In this document: piece after piece, positions 8,399 through 16,835 of the stretch
Layout: each line of letters begins with the position of its first letter
Position numbering within the stretch: the first letter of the stretch is position 1
NCBI GenBank assembly: GCA_963834755.1
Contig: CAWICQ010000012.1
Span: 310,001 to 374,000, forward strand
Length of the DNA stretch: 64,000 bases
Direction: 5' to 3'
Source: Dokdonella_A sp963834755
Lineage (GTDB): Bacteria; Pseudomonadota; Gammaproteobacteria; Xanthomonadales; Rhodanobacteraceae
Notes under the pieces: model-generated
Database searches by the model: none
Seen by the model: only the letters and a program-made list of their open reading frames with translations
Told to the model about the DNA's origin: nothing
Translations under genes and position numbers: made by a program

Positions 8399-9145
8399 TC
8401 AAAAATCCATGAAATAGCCGCCGTTCACCGGAATGTTCGCGCCGGTGATGAAACCGGCGTCGTCGGCGGAAAGGAAATCGACGACGCGCGCGATCTCGCG
8501 AGGCTCGCCAAGGCGGCCGACCGGGATGTTCGCGATGATCTGGTTGCGCACGTCTTCCGGAACCGCCATCACCATCGCGGTCTTGCAATAGCCTGGCGAA
8601 ACGCTGTTGACGGTAACGCCTTTCTTGGCGACTTCGCGCGCGAGCGCCATCGTAAAGCCGTGCATGCCGGCCTTCGCGGCCGAATAGTTGGTCTGGCCGA
8701 ACTGTCCGGTCTGGCCGTTCACCGACGAGATGTTGACGATGCGACCGTAGCCGCGCGCGCTCATGCCGTCGACGACATGGCGGCACATGTTGAACACGCC
8801 TTCGAGATTGACTTTGAGCACATCGACCCATTGCTCGGGCGTCATCTTGCGCAACGAAATGTCGCGCGTGATGCCGGCGGCGTTGACCAGGATCGAGATC
8901 GGGCCATCGCGCTCCTCGACCCTCCGGATCATCGCGGCGCAGCCCTGGAAATCGACGACGTTCAATGGCTCGAACGCGACGTCTTCGCCGAACTCGGCCA
9001 TCTCTTCAAGAAATGCGCTGACGCGCTCGCTGCGGGAGGCGAGGTCCGCGGCGACGACCTTGCGGCCGGATCGCGCGAGATATTTGCAGATTTCGGTTCC
9101 GAGGCCGCCGATTCCCCCGGTCACCACGGCGACGCGTTTGCTCAT
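8399..9145 (-). CDS. phaB: Acetoacetyl-CoA reductase / SDR (copy 1)
   Basis: A 248-residue classical SDR. It carries VAVVTGGIGGLGTEI for NADPH binding, the NNAG-equivalent VNAAGITRD, catalytic Ser and YxxxK in ISSVNGQTGQFGQTNYSAAKAG, and the C-terminal ITGANIPVNGGYFMDF. These match PhaB, which reduces acetoacetyl-CoA to (R)-3-hydroxybutyryl-CoA for polyhydroxybutyrate. The start at 9145 (MSKRVAVV) fits the family better than an upstream ATG. It lies just after phaR. A second phaB lies on the other side of phaR, so the two may differ in substrate or regulation. Confidence 0.9.
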   Translation of the reverse strand: MSKRVAVVTGGIGGLGTEICKYLARSGRKVVAADLASRSERVSAFLEEMAEFGEDVAFEPLNVVDFQGCAAMIRRVEERDGPISILVNAAGITRDISLRKMTPEQWVDVLKVNLEGVFNMCRHVVDGMSARGYGRIVNISSVNGQTGQFGQTNYSAAKAGMHGFTMALAREVAKKGVTVNSVSPGYCKTAMVMAVPEDVRNQIIANIPVGRLGEPREIARVVDFLSADDAGFITGANIPVNGGYFMDF

Positions 9146-9264
9146 GGATGTGCTCGTGCAGTGCGACATGCCGTGCGCCGCAACAAGCTGCTGCAGCGCA
9201 CAACGCGCGCGATGTTAAAAACGCGATAGGAGCTTGTCAAACGGCGGATACGAATCGCAACAAC

Positions 9265-9765
9265 TCAGGACTTGCTGTCCTTCTTCGGCTGCGCCTGTTC
9301 GAAGGTGCCGTTGCGCACGCTGTTGGCAGCCGCATTGAGGAAACCCTGCTGCAACGATTTCCACAGATCCATGTTGCGCTCGGTGAGATCGTTGAGCATG
9401 GACCAGGGCGTCTGCCCGAGAATGCTGTTGAGCTGGCTGCGGAACTGCTGTTGCTGATCAAGGAAGATCTGCAGGCTCTTCTCGAGATAACTGCCCATGA
9501 AACCCTGCAGCGAATCACCATAGAAGCGGATGACCTGCGAGAGCAGGTGCGTGGTGAACATCGGCTGCCCGCGCTCCTCGTGCTCCGAGATGATCTGAAG
9601 CAGGACCGAGCGCGTCAGGTCGTCGCCGGACTTGGCGTCGCGGACCTCGAATTCCTCGTGGTCGAGCACCAGCTGGCGCACTTCTTCGAGCGTGATATAG
9701 CTCGAAATTTCAGTGTCATACAGCCGGCGATTCGGGTACTTCTTGATGGTGCGCAGTTGTGCCAT
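9265..9765 (-). CDS. phaR: Polyhydroxyalkanoate synthesis repressor PhaR
   Basis: A 166-residue protein. The N-terminal PHB/PHA accumulation regulator DNA-binding domain begins RTIKKYPNRRLYDTEISSYI, and the following region (RSVLLQIISEHEERGQPMF, HLLSQVIRFYG) is characteristic. PhaR binds PHB granules and, when free, represses phasin and PHB genes. The C-terminal half is helical and Gln-rich. Its place between two phaB genes supports control of PHB metabolism, although no phaC or phasin gene is in the window. Confidence 0.95.
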   Translation of the reverse strand: MAQLRTIKKYPNRRLYDTEISSYITLEEVRQLVLDHEEFEVRDAKSGDDLTRSVLLQIISEHEERGQPMFTTHLLSQVIRFYGDSLQGFMGSYLEKSLQIFLDQQQQFRSQLNSILGQTPWSMLNDLTERNMDLWKSLQQGFLNAAANSVRNGTFEQAQPKKDSKS

Positions 9766-9826
9766 GCCGCAACGCTAGCAGAATATGCTGTAGCGCACCA
9801 GTTCCGTGCTGCGCAGCATTTTGAGA

Positions 9827-9915
9827 GCCGGGATTCGGGATGGCGGGATTCGGGATGCCTCGTTTCAGGCCTGACGGCGTCCGAGTCATACCCATCCCGA
9901 ATCCCGAATCCCGGC
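9827..9915. repeat. Dispersed repeat family A, copy 1 (GGGATTC/GAATCCC arms)
   Basis: The left arm (9827-9856) has repeated GGGATTCGGGATG units and the right arm (9893-9915) has the complementary CATCCCGAATCCCGAATC, with about 36 bases between. It fills the phaR-phaB2 gap and abuts the phaB stop codon. Related elements lie at 26948-27080 and 43530-43641. Confidence 0.8.
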
Positions 9916-9916
9916 T

Positions 9917-10657
9917 TCACCACCCCATGTACTGCCCGCCGTTGATCGAGAGGTTCGCACCCGTGATCCACTGCGCCTTGTCGCCGACGAAGAAGCCGAC
10001 CGCATAGGCGATTTCATCCGGCTCGCCGAGGCGGCCGAGCGGAATCTGCGCGACGATCTTGGCGCGCACGTCCTCGGGCACGGCCATGACCATGTCGGTG
10101 CCGACGTAGCCCGGCGAGACGGTGTTGACCGTGATGCCGAACTTGGCGTTCTCCTGCGCCAGCGAGATCGTGAAGCCGTGCATGCCGGCTTTCGCCGCGG
10201 CATAGTTGGCCTGTCCGTACTGGCCTTTCTGGCCGTTGATCGAGCTGATCTGCACAATGCGGCCCCACTTGCGGTTGCGCATGCCCTCGATCACCGGCCG
10301 CGTCATGTTGAACACCGAATTGAGATTGGTGTTGATGACTTCCTGCCACTGTGTGGCGGTCATCTTGTGGAACGTCGTGTCGCGCGTGATGCCGGCATTG
10401 TTGATGAGGATGTCGATCGGACCGAGCTGACGCTCGACCTCGCGCACCATTTTTTCCCCGGCGGCAGGATCGGAGACGTCGCCCTGCGCGATCGCGAAAT
10501 CGAAGCCGGCCGCTTTCTGGGCGTCCTGCCATGCGCGCGTTTTCTTCTCGTCGCGAAAGTTGGTCGCGACCTTGTGACCCTGCCGTGCCAGCTCGCGGCA
10601 GATCGCGGTGCCGATGCCGCCGGTGCCGCCGGTAACCAATGCAACGCGCGTCGTCAT
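9917..10657 (-). CDS. phaB: Acetoacetyl-CoA reductase (copy 2)
   Basis: A 246-residue SDR very similar to the copy at 8399-9145. It has VALVTGGTGGIGTAICRELA, LINNAGITRDTTFHKM, the active-site stretch ISSINGQKGQYGQANYAAAK, and ends ANLSINGGQYMGW, the classic PhaB C-terminus. It reduces acetoacetyl-CoA with NADPH in PHB synthesis. The start at 10657 has AAGGAG seven bases upstream. This copy looks the more canonical PhaB of the two. It lies 64 bp after gluQ and before phaR on the same strand. Confidence 0.93.
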   Translation of the reverse strand: MTTRVALVTGGTGGIGTAICRELARQGHKVATNFRDEKKTRAWQDAQKAAGFDFAIAQGDVSDPAAGEKMVREVERQLGPIDILINNAGITRDTTFHKMTATQWQEVINTNLNSVFNMTRPVIEGMRNRKWGRIVQISSINGQKGQYGQANYAAAKAGMHGFTISLAQENAKFGITVNTVSPGYVGTDMVMAVPEDVRAKIVAQIPLGRLGEPDEIAYAVGFFVGDKAQWITGANLSINGGQYMGW

Positions 10658-10721
10658 GGTGTTCTCCTTCGTTGGCGGGGCGCTTGCGCGTCGCGCGGAT
10701 GCGGGGATTGTGCCCGCGCGC

Positions 10722-11624
10722 TCATGAAACGTCCTTCCGCAGCGCCGCAAACGGCGCGGGCGCCGGTGCTGTCGCCGGAATGCTGCGCACATCCAGTCGA
10801 TCGAGCGCCGCGGCCAGCGTGGATGCGATCGTTCGTTCTGCGGGAACCGCCTGACCGAGGAATATGAGAGCGGCGCGCAACGCCGGCAATGGATCGCTCG
10901 CGTCGACCGCCAACGCGCGTTCGTGCTTGCTGAGCTTCTGTCCGTCTTCGCCGACCACCAGCGGCAGATGCGCGTAGCGTACGCGCGGCAGTTCGAGGCG
11001 TTCCTGCAGCACTATCTGCCGCGGCGTCGAGTCGATCAGATCCGCGCCACGGACGACATCCGTAACGCCTTGCGCCGCATCGTCGACGACGACGGCGAGC
11101 TGGTAGGCGTACCAGCCGTCGGCGCGGCGTATGACGAAATCGCCGACGTCGCGCGAAAGATCCTGCGCATAGCGACCCTGGATCAGGTCATCGAATGTGA
11201 TCACGCGTTCTGGCACGCGCAGGCGCCACGCGGGCTCGCGTGCGTCATCGCGCGGCGCGACGCACGCGGCCGGATGCACGCCAGCGAACGGTGCGAGCTC
11301 GCTGCGGCTGCACCAGCACGGATAGGCATCGCCGAGCGTTCGCAGTTGCTCGAATGCGCGTTCGTAGTCGGCCGTTCTTTGGCTTTGATAAATCGGCGAC
11401 TCATCGGACGCCATGCCGAACGCGGCCAGCGTCGCCAGGATGTCGGCGTCGGCGCCGGGCACTTCGCGCGGCGGATCGAGATCCTCGACGCGCACCAACC
11501 ACGTTCCCTGACTCGCGCGCGCCATGAGCCAGCTGCCGAGCGCCGCGACGAGCGAGCCGAAATGCAGGCGGCCGGTCGGCGAGGGCGCGAAACGGCCGCG
11601 ATAGCGGGGCGGAAGTGAGCTCAT
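10722..11624 (-). CDS. gluQ: Glutamyl-Q tRNA(Asp) synthetase
   Basis: A 300-residue protein, the size of the truncated GluRS paralogue that attaches glutamate to queuosine at position 34 of tRNA-Asp. It has the class I signature GRFAPSPTGRLHFGSL, the putative zinc site CWCSRSEL ... HPAAC, DDAAQGVTDVVRG and the KLSKH variant of the KMSKS loop. It lacks the anticodon-binding domain of GluRS, as expected. It is the first gene of the minus-strand series that continues into phaB/phaR. Confidence 0.95.
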   Translation of the reverse strand: MSSLPPRYRGRFAPSPTGRLHFGSLVAALGSWLMARASQGTWLVRVEDLDPPREVPGADADILATLAAFGMASDESPIYQSQRTADYERAFEQLRTLGDAYPCWCSRSELAPFAGVHPAACVAPRDDAREPAWRLRVPERVITFDDLIQGRYAQDLSRDVGDFVIRRADGWYAYQLAVVVDDAAQGVTDVVRGADLIDSTPRQIVLQERLELPRVRYAHLPLVVGEDGQKLSKHERALAVDASDPLPALRAALIFLGQAVPAERTIASTLAAALDRLDVRSIPATAPAPAPFAALRKDVS

Positions 11625-11839
11625 TCGATAACGATGCGGATTTCCAGCGGCTGCCGCGGGACCTGCACTCTACGCATCGGCCGCTGCATTTCGGCGCGCG
11701 AGAACCTGGGCCCTTCGTCGCGGTCTGAGTGTGCGTTCCGTCGTGCGCACGGCGCGTTATGCTGTGCGTGTTGCCCTTTCAATCGGCGAATGAGTGTACC
11801 CACATCGGGCGTGCATCGTCCCCACTTCAGAGGCAGGCC

Positions 11840-12724
11840 ATGCTGCGCATCATTCTCTTCATCGCCACCAACCTCGCGGTCATGGTGCTCTTGACCATCG
11901 TCGTCAAGGTGACCGGCCTCGATGTCTATGCGTACAACCGCAATGGCATCAACCTGCAGGGCTTGCTGATCATGGCGGCCGTGATGGGCATGGGCGGCTC
12001 GTTCATATCGCTGGCGATGTCGAAGTGGATCGCCAAAGCTTCGGTCGGCGCGCAAGTCATCGCCGAACCGCGCAACCCGACCGAAACGTGGCTTTTCCAG
12101 ACCGTGCGCCATCACGCCGAAAAGGCCGGCGTCGGCATGCCCGAAATCGCGATCTACGACGCGCCCGAAATGAACGCGTTCGCGACCGGCGCGAGCAAGA
12201 ACCACGCCCTCGTCGCGGTCAGCACCGGGCTCCTGCAGTCGATGGATCGCCCGCAAGTCGAGGCCGTGCTCGGCCACGAGATCACGCACGTCGCCAACGG
12301 CGACATGGTTACGATGGCGCTCATCCAGGGTGTGTTGAACACGTTCGTGATCTTCTTCGCGCGCGTGCTCGGCACGTTGATCGACCGCGCGATCAGCGGC
12401 AACCGCGAGGGCGGCGGTGGCGGCTTCGCCTATTTCGGCATCGTCATCGTGTTGCAGATCGCGCTCGGTTTTCTCGCGTCGCTGATCGTGCTGGCGTTCT
12501 CGCGCTGGCGCGAATTCCGCGCGGACGCCGGTGGCGCGCGCCTGGCCGGCCGCGATTCGATGATCTCGGCGTTGCAGCGACTTGGCGGCGAGGATGGCCA
12601 GTCGACGCTGCCAAAAGCGATGCAGGCGTTCGGCATCACCGGTGAGCGCGGCATTGCGGCGTTGCTGCGCAGTCATCCGCCGATCGAGGAACGCATTGCG
12701 GCGCTGCGCGCGCTGTCGGCGTAG
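11840..12724 (+). CDS. htpX: Membrane zinc metalloprotease HtpX
   Basis: A 294-residue protein. Two N-terminal TM helices (residues 1-20 and 35-52) are followed by the HEITH zinc motif in VLGHEITHVANGD, two further TM segments (about residues 158-178 and 192-220), and the third-ligand helix containing SRWREFRADAGGA. HtpX is an inner-membrane heat-shock protease that degrades damaged membrane proteins together with FtsH. The ATG at 11840 follows AGAGGCAGG; an upstream in-frame start at 11729 has no site and no homology. It converges on fimX. Confidence 0.96.
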   Translation: MLRIILFIATNLAVMVLLTIVVKVTGLDVYAYNRNGINLQGLLIMAAVMGMGGSFISLAMSKWIAKASVGAQVIAEPRNPTETWLFQTVRHHAEKAGVGMPEIAIYDAPEMNAFATGASKNHALVAVSTGLLQSMDRPQVEAVLGHEITHVANGDMVTMALIQGVLNTFVIFFARVLGTLIDRAISGNREGGGGGFAYFGIVIVLQIALGFLASLIVLAFSRWREFRADAGGARLAGRDSMISALQRLGGEDGQSTLPKAMQAFGITGERGIAALLRSHPPIEERIAALRALSA

Positions 12725-12754
12725 CGCGTTCTCCCATTCGCACGCTCGTCTTTC

Positions 12755-12780
12755 CCCCTCTCCCGCAAGCCGGAGAGGGG
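12755..12780. terminator. Hairpin between convergent htpX and fimX
   Basis: Perfect 9-bp stem CCCCTCTCC / GGAGAGGGG around an 8-base loop, in the 63-bp gap between two convergent genes. T-rich bases lie before it (TCTTTC), which would serve the minus strand weakly. The CCCTC/GAGGG type resembles hairpins near 28595 and 45594, so it may be a dispersed repeat used as a transcript end. Confidence 0.5.
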
Positions 12781-12787
12781 ACAAATC

Positions 12788-14854
12788 TTACCCGTGCGCC
12801 ATCACCTTCTCGGGCTCCTGCAGGAAATTGCCCTGCACGAAATTCACGCCGCACGAGAACAGGATCGACATGCTCGCGGCATCTTCGACGAACTCGGCGA
12901 CCGTGAGCTTGCCCGCGTGGTGCGCCTGATCGCAGATCTCCTTGATCTTTTCCTGGTTTTCCTTGTGCTTGGGCAGCTCGGCCATGTAGTTGCGGTCGAT
13001 CTTCAGGTAATGCGCGGGAATGTGCTTCAGCAGCTGAAATGAGTTGAGTCCCGAGCCGAACTGCTCGAGCGCGAACCCGCAATGGATCTGCTCGAGTCCT
13101 TTCACGAACGCGCGCGCCGGTTTCAAACTGGTCACGACCTTGCTTTCCGGCATCTCGAACACGAGCGAATCGCCGCGCTGGCGTGCGTTCTTGAGCTGCT
13201 GCGCGATCCATGGCAACAGCGTCTGATCGTCAAGCGACTGCGGCGTCAGCTTGATGAAGAACGTCGTCTTGTGCCCGGCACGTTCACGCTCGGCGATCGA
13301 ACGGATCGCATTTGCGATGACCCAGCGATCGATCGCTGGCAGCTTGCCGTTCTGTTCCGCGATCGGCAGGAAATGGCCGGGCAGGATTTCGCCCTTCGCG
13401 CCCTTCATGCGCAACAGTACTTCGTAGAATTCGCCTTCGGCGCCGTGCAGGCTGACGATGGGCTGGTAGTAGAGGATGAAGCCGTCGCTGGCGAGCGCTT
13501 CGTCAATGAGCGCGATCCAGTGTTTGGTCTTTTCCGCTGCGGCCTTGTCCAGCGCCGCCGGATCGAAGATGTTGACGCGATTCCCGCCTTCGGTCTGCGC
13601 CGCGCGCAGCGCCGTCTGCGCCTGCGCGAGCACGGTCTGCGCGTTGGCATTTTTCTCGCCAATCAGCGCGCCGCCGATGCTCACGGTCAGGCTGATCGAC
13701 TGCTTGCCGATCTCGAAGATGCGCTCCTCGAACGCCTTGCGCAGCCTTTCGGCAAGCTGGCGCGTGTCTTCGACGTTGCGCTTCGTCACCAGCACGCCGA
13801 ACGCGTACTCGCCCATGCGGCCCGGCATTTCGGTTTCGGCGATGTGCCGGCGCACCAGATTCGCCATGTCGCCGAGCAGCACATCGGCGTTGCCGAGGCC
13901 GACGCCGTCCAGCACCTGCTTGAAATTGTCGGGCTCGATCAGCAGCAGCGCCTGGTCGACCGCGCCGCTGGCCGCCGCGGCGGCGGCGTTCTCGACCAGC
14001 GCAATCGTGTGCTGGCGGTTGAAAAGTTCCGTGACGAGATCCTTCGAGCGCAGCGCGTCGAGTTCCTGAGCCAGGTTCGCATCGACCATTTGCCGACGGA
14101 ACGTGATCTGCTGGCAGGGCTCGCCCTCGTAGCTCGCTTCGGTGAATTCCATCGTCGCGTCAAAGGTCGACCCATCGCCGCGCTGCGCCTTGAGGTTCAA
14201 GCGCTGCGGCGGCCTTTCGCCTTTGGAAAGGCGCTTCAGCAGCGCTTTGAAATCGTCGGCGTCATCGGTGGCGATCATGTCCAGGATCGACATGCCTTCG
14301 ACATCCTCGAAATCGTCGAAGCCGAACATTTCGAGATAGGCCTTGTTCGCGCGCACGTGCATGCCTTCGTGCACGTAGGCGATCGGATCGCGCGAGGAAT
14401 CCAAAAGGGCCTCGCAGCGCCGTTCGGACTCGCGCAAAGCCGCTTCGATGCGGCGCACGTTGCGGCGCATCGTCAGCGCCTCGAATTCGCGATTGACGAT
14501 CATCTGCACGTGATCGGGCCGATCGCGCAGCGCAAGGCCGCGCGCGCCATCGCGGAACGCGGCGACGATGCGATCTTCCGTAATGCCGCGGCCGGTCGCG
14601 ATCAGGGCGATGTCCTTGCCTCCGCGGGTTGCCGCCGAGGCGACCTGCGCCATGGTGAGATCGGCCGTGTCGAGATTGGCGATGATGACATCGGGCGTCT
14701 GCTGCTCGAGCGCAGCCTCGAGCTCGGCTTCGTTGCCGGCGCGCGCTGGACGCACCGCAACGCCGCCGTTGCGCAGGATGCTGATGATCTGTTCGGCCTC
14801 CTCAAGGGAGTCCTCGATCAAGAGCAGCTTGATGATGTTGTCGGTTCGGGTCAT
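12788..14854 (-). CDS. fimX: FimX-type c-di-GMP effector (REC-PAS-degenerate GGDEF-degenerate EAL)
   Basis: A 688-residue protein, almost the length of Pseudomonas and Xanthomonas FimX. Order: receiver-like domain (residues 8-125, LLLIEDS start but no clear phospho-acceptor context), PAS (about 140-260), GGDEF-like (265-420) in which the active-site loop is replaced by MGEYAFGVL, and EAL-like (430-680) in which EAL is EVL (FYEVLLRM). The absence of both catalytic motifs indicates a c-di-GMP sensor rather than an enzyme. FimX controls type IV pilus assembly and twitching through PilB/PilZ at the cell pole. It stands alone here. Confidence 0.88.
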   Translation of the reverse strand: MTRTDNIIKLLLIEDSLEEAEQIISILRNGGVAVRPARAGNEAELEAALEQQTPDVIIANLDTADLTMAQVASAATRGGKDIALIATGRGITEDRIVAAFRDGARGLALRDRPDHVQMIVNREFEALTMRRNVRRIEAALRESERRCEALLDSSRDPIAYVHEGMHVRANKAYLEMFGFDDFEDVEGMSILDMIATDDADDFKALLKRLSKGERPPQRLNLKAQRGDGSTFDATMEFTEASYEGEPCQQITFRRQMVDANLAQELDALRSKDLVTELFNRQHTIALVENAAAAAASGAVDQALLLIEPDNFKQVLDGVGLGNADVLLGDMANLVRRHIAETEMPGRMGEYAFGVLVTKRNVEDTRQLAERLRKAFEERIFEIGKQSISLTVSIGGALIGEKNANAQTVLAQAQTALRAAQTEGGNRVNIFDPAALDKAAAEKTKHWIALIDEALASDGFILYYQPIVSLHGAEGEFYEVLLRMKGAKGEILPGHFLPIAEQNGKLPAIDRWVIANAIRSIAERERAGHKTTFFIKLTPQSLDDQTLLPWIAQQLKNARQRGDSLVFEMPESKVVTSLKPARAFVKGLEQIHCGFALEQFGSGLNSFQLLKHIPAHYLKIDRNYMAELPKHKENQEKIKEICDQAHHAGKLTVAEFVEDAASMSILFSCGVNFVQGNFLQEPEKVMAHG

Positions 14855-15028
14855 CGGGCAGTGGCGATTTCGGGCTGGCGACCTTCAGGGGGAACGCGCC
14901 TGGTCGGCGTCGCCCGACTCGGATTGTGGCGCGGGGTGAGTTTCCGTCGTGAAGGCCGGCTGCGTTGCGAGCCGCAGCCTGCGATCTATTTACCGGATTC
15001 GGCAACGCATTTCCATCGGCCGCATCCA

Positions 15029-16033
15029 CTACAGCGGCAATTTCGACGCCGCCCCGGGGACTTCCCTGACCAGGCGCGGCACCAGGTATCCCGGCAGCCG
15101 CGCGGCGAGATCCCGCACGAGATCGCGCGCGCCCGCGTCGGAAACCTCGAAATGGGCCGCGCCCTGCACGCGATCCAGCTGGTGCAGGTAATAGGGCAAC
15201 ACGCCGCATTCGAAGAGCCGTTCCGACAGGGCGCGCAGCGTATCGACGTCGTCGTTGATGGTCCGCAGCAGAACCGACTGGTTCAGCAACGTCACGCCGG
15301 TGCCGACCAGGGTCTTGCAGGCCACCGCCACCGACGCATCGATCTCGTTCGGATGATTCGTATGCATCACGACGACGAGCTGGAACGGCAACGCTTCGAG
15401 CCAGGCGAGGAGTTCGGCGTCCACGCGTTCGGGCAGCACGATCGGCAGGCGCGTATGAATGCGCAGCCGCTTGATGTGCGGGATCGTCGCCAGCGCGGTC
15501 GTCAGCTCGGCCAGTCTGGCGGTCGACAACGACAGCGGATCGCCGCCGGAGAGAATGACTTCTTCGATCGACGCATCAGCGCGAAGTTCGGCGATCGCAT
15601 CCTGCCAGCGATCCGCCGCGGCGGTTTCTTCGGCGTACGGAAAATGACGGCGAAAACAGTAGCGGCAGTGCACCGCGCAAGAACCGGTCGCGATCAGCAG
15701 CGCGCGACCGGCGTATTTGCGTAGCACGCCACGTCCGGCCCGTGCATCCAGATCGCCGACCGCGTCGCGCGTAAAGCCGGGCACTTCGCCGAGCTCCGCG
15801 GCTTGCGGCAATACCTGAAGCAGCAGCGGGTCGGTCGGATCGCCGCGCCGCATCCGCGCAACGAAACCGCGCGGCACGCGCAAAGCGAAGCCGGCATCGC
15901 CGCCGCCAAGCGATTCGGCAAGGCGCTCTTCAAGATCGAGTTGTTGCAGAAGCTCGCGCGGATCGGTGATCGCGTCGCGCCAAAGCTCCTGCCAGCGGGC
16001 TGGCTGCGCCGCGAAGCGTTTAGCAGGTATCAT
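15029..16033 (-). CDS. epmB: EF-P beta-lysylation protein EpmB (lysine 2,3-aminomutase)
   Basis: A 334-residue radical-SAM protein from the ATG at 16033. The CxxxCxxC cluster motif is in CAVHCRYCFRRHFPY, followed by SGGDPLSLS and the PLP/lysine segment MHTNHPNEID. EpmB converts (S)-alpha-lysine to (R)-beta-lysine, which EpmA attaches to EF-P. It is transcribed divergently from efp, its target, across a 101-bp gap. No epmA gene lies in the window. A longer reading frame to 16099 would overlap the efp control region and is less likely. Confidence 0.95.
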   Translation of the reverse strand: MIPAKRFAAQPARWQELWRDAITDPRELLQQLDLEERLAESLGGGDAGFALRVPRGFVARMRRGDPTDPLLLQVLPQAAELGEVPGFTRDAVGDLDARAGRGVLRKYAGRALLIATGSCAVHCRYCFRRHFPYAEETAAADRWQDAIAELRADASIEEVILSGGDPLSLSTARLAELTTALATIPHIKRLRIHTRLPIVLPERVDAELLAWLEALPFQLVVVMHTNHPNEIDASVAVACKTLVGTGVTLLNQSVLLRTINDDVDTLRALSERLFECGVLPYYLHQLDRVQGAAHFEVSDAGARDLVRDLAARLPGYLVPRLVREVPGAASKLPL

Positions 16034-16134
16034 TATTGGCTGGGTCCGGCCGGGCGGCCGCGGAACGATGATTTTACCGCCTTTTAGCCACGCACCCATC
16101 GATCTCGCGAAATCCCCGATTCAGGAATCCCGAC

Positions 16135-16701
16135 ATGGCCAGTTACGGCATGAACGACGTCAAGAACGGCATGAAGATCATCGTGGACGGTTATCCGTGC
16201 ACGATCGTCGACACCGAGTACGTCAAGCCCGGCAAGGGCCAGGCCTTCACGCGCGTGAAATATCGCAACCTCAAGACCGGGCGCACCGTCGAGCTCACGA
16301 TGAAGTCGACCGATTCGCTCGAAGCGGCCGACGTCGTCGACACCGATCTCGAATATCTCTACAACGACGGCGAATTCTGGCATTTCATGCATCCAGACAC
16401 GCACGAGCAGCTCGCTGCCGACAAGAACGCGGTGGCCGATGCGGCCAAGTGGCTCAAGGGCAACGAGATGTGCATCGTCACGCTGTGGAACGGCGCGCCG
16501 CTCACGGTGACGCCGCCGACGTTCGTCGAGTTGCTCATCACCGAAACCGATCCCGGCGTGAAGGGCGACACCGCCGGCAGCGGCGGCAAACCGGCGACGC
16601 TGGAAACCGGAGCGGTGGTGCGCGTGCCGCTGTTCGTCCCGCAGGGCGACAAGATCAAGGTCGATACGCGCACCGGCGAGTACGTTTCGCGCGTGAAATA
16701 A
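16135..16701 (+). CDS. efp: Translation elongation factor P
   Basis: A 188-residue protein. EF-P binds between the P and E sites and rescues ribosomes stalled at polyproline. Lys34 at the tip of the PGKGQA loop is the conserved modification site for beta-lysylation, matching the divergent epmB. Domains: KOW-like residues 1-64, OB domains II and III (ending VDTRTGEYVSRVK). The ATG follows AGGAATCCC. Confidence 0.98.
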   Translation: MASYGMNDVKNGMKIIVDGYPCTIVDTEYVKPGKGQAFTRVKYRNLKTGRTVELTMKSTDSLEAADVVDTDLEYLYNDGEFWHFMHPDTHEQLAADKNAVADAAKWLKGNEMCIVTLWNGAPLTVTPPTFVELLITETDPGVKGDTAGSGGKPATLETGAVVRVPLFVPQGDKIKVDTRTGEYVSRVK

Positions 16702-16744
16702 TTGATCCGCGCAGCAGGCGGCCGGCGCGCGTTCGCGCGCAAGG

Positions 16745-16830
16745 TCGTCGGTCCGGGGAACCAGCGCCTTACGCGCGGCGCGCTGCAATACAAAGTCGCT
16801 AGGTTTCCGCTTCTTCGGGAACGACGAGAA
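16745..16830. repeat. Probable degenerate copy of dispersed repeat family B
   Basis: The efp-mtaD gap begins GTCGTCGGTCCGGGGAACC and ends TTCGGGAACGACGA, which resembles the termini and internal CCAGCGCC segment of the repeats at 41451-41525 and 52711-52787. The match is imperfect. Confidence 0.4.
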
Positions 16831-16835
16831 CCAGC

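Noticed and set aside
9827..9915. CRISPR array
   Set aside because: The short GGGATTC units are head-to-tail without regular spacers and face each other as an inverted repeat, unlike CRISPR repeats. No cas genes are present.
12788..14854. Active diguanylate cyclase or phosphodiesterase
   Set aside because: Both catalytic motifs are replaced (no GGDEF, EVL in place of EAL), which matches FimX-type sensors.
13082..15724. An 880-residue plus-strand open frame opposite fimX and epmB
   Set aside because: It is antisense to two well-conserved genes and its translation is Arg/His/Asp-rich without family motifs, as expected of a GC-rich shadow frame.
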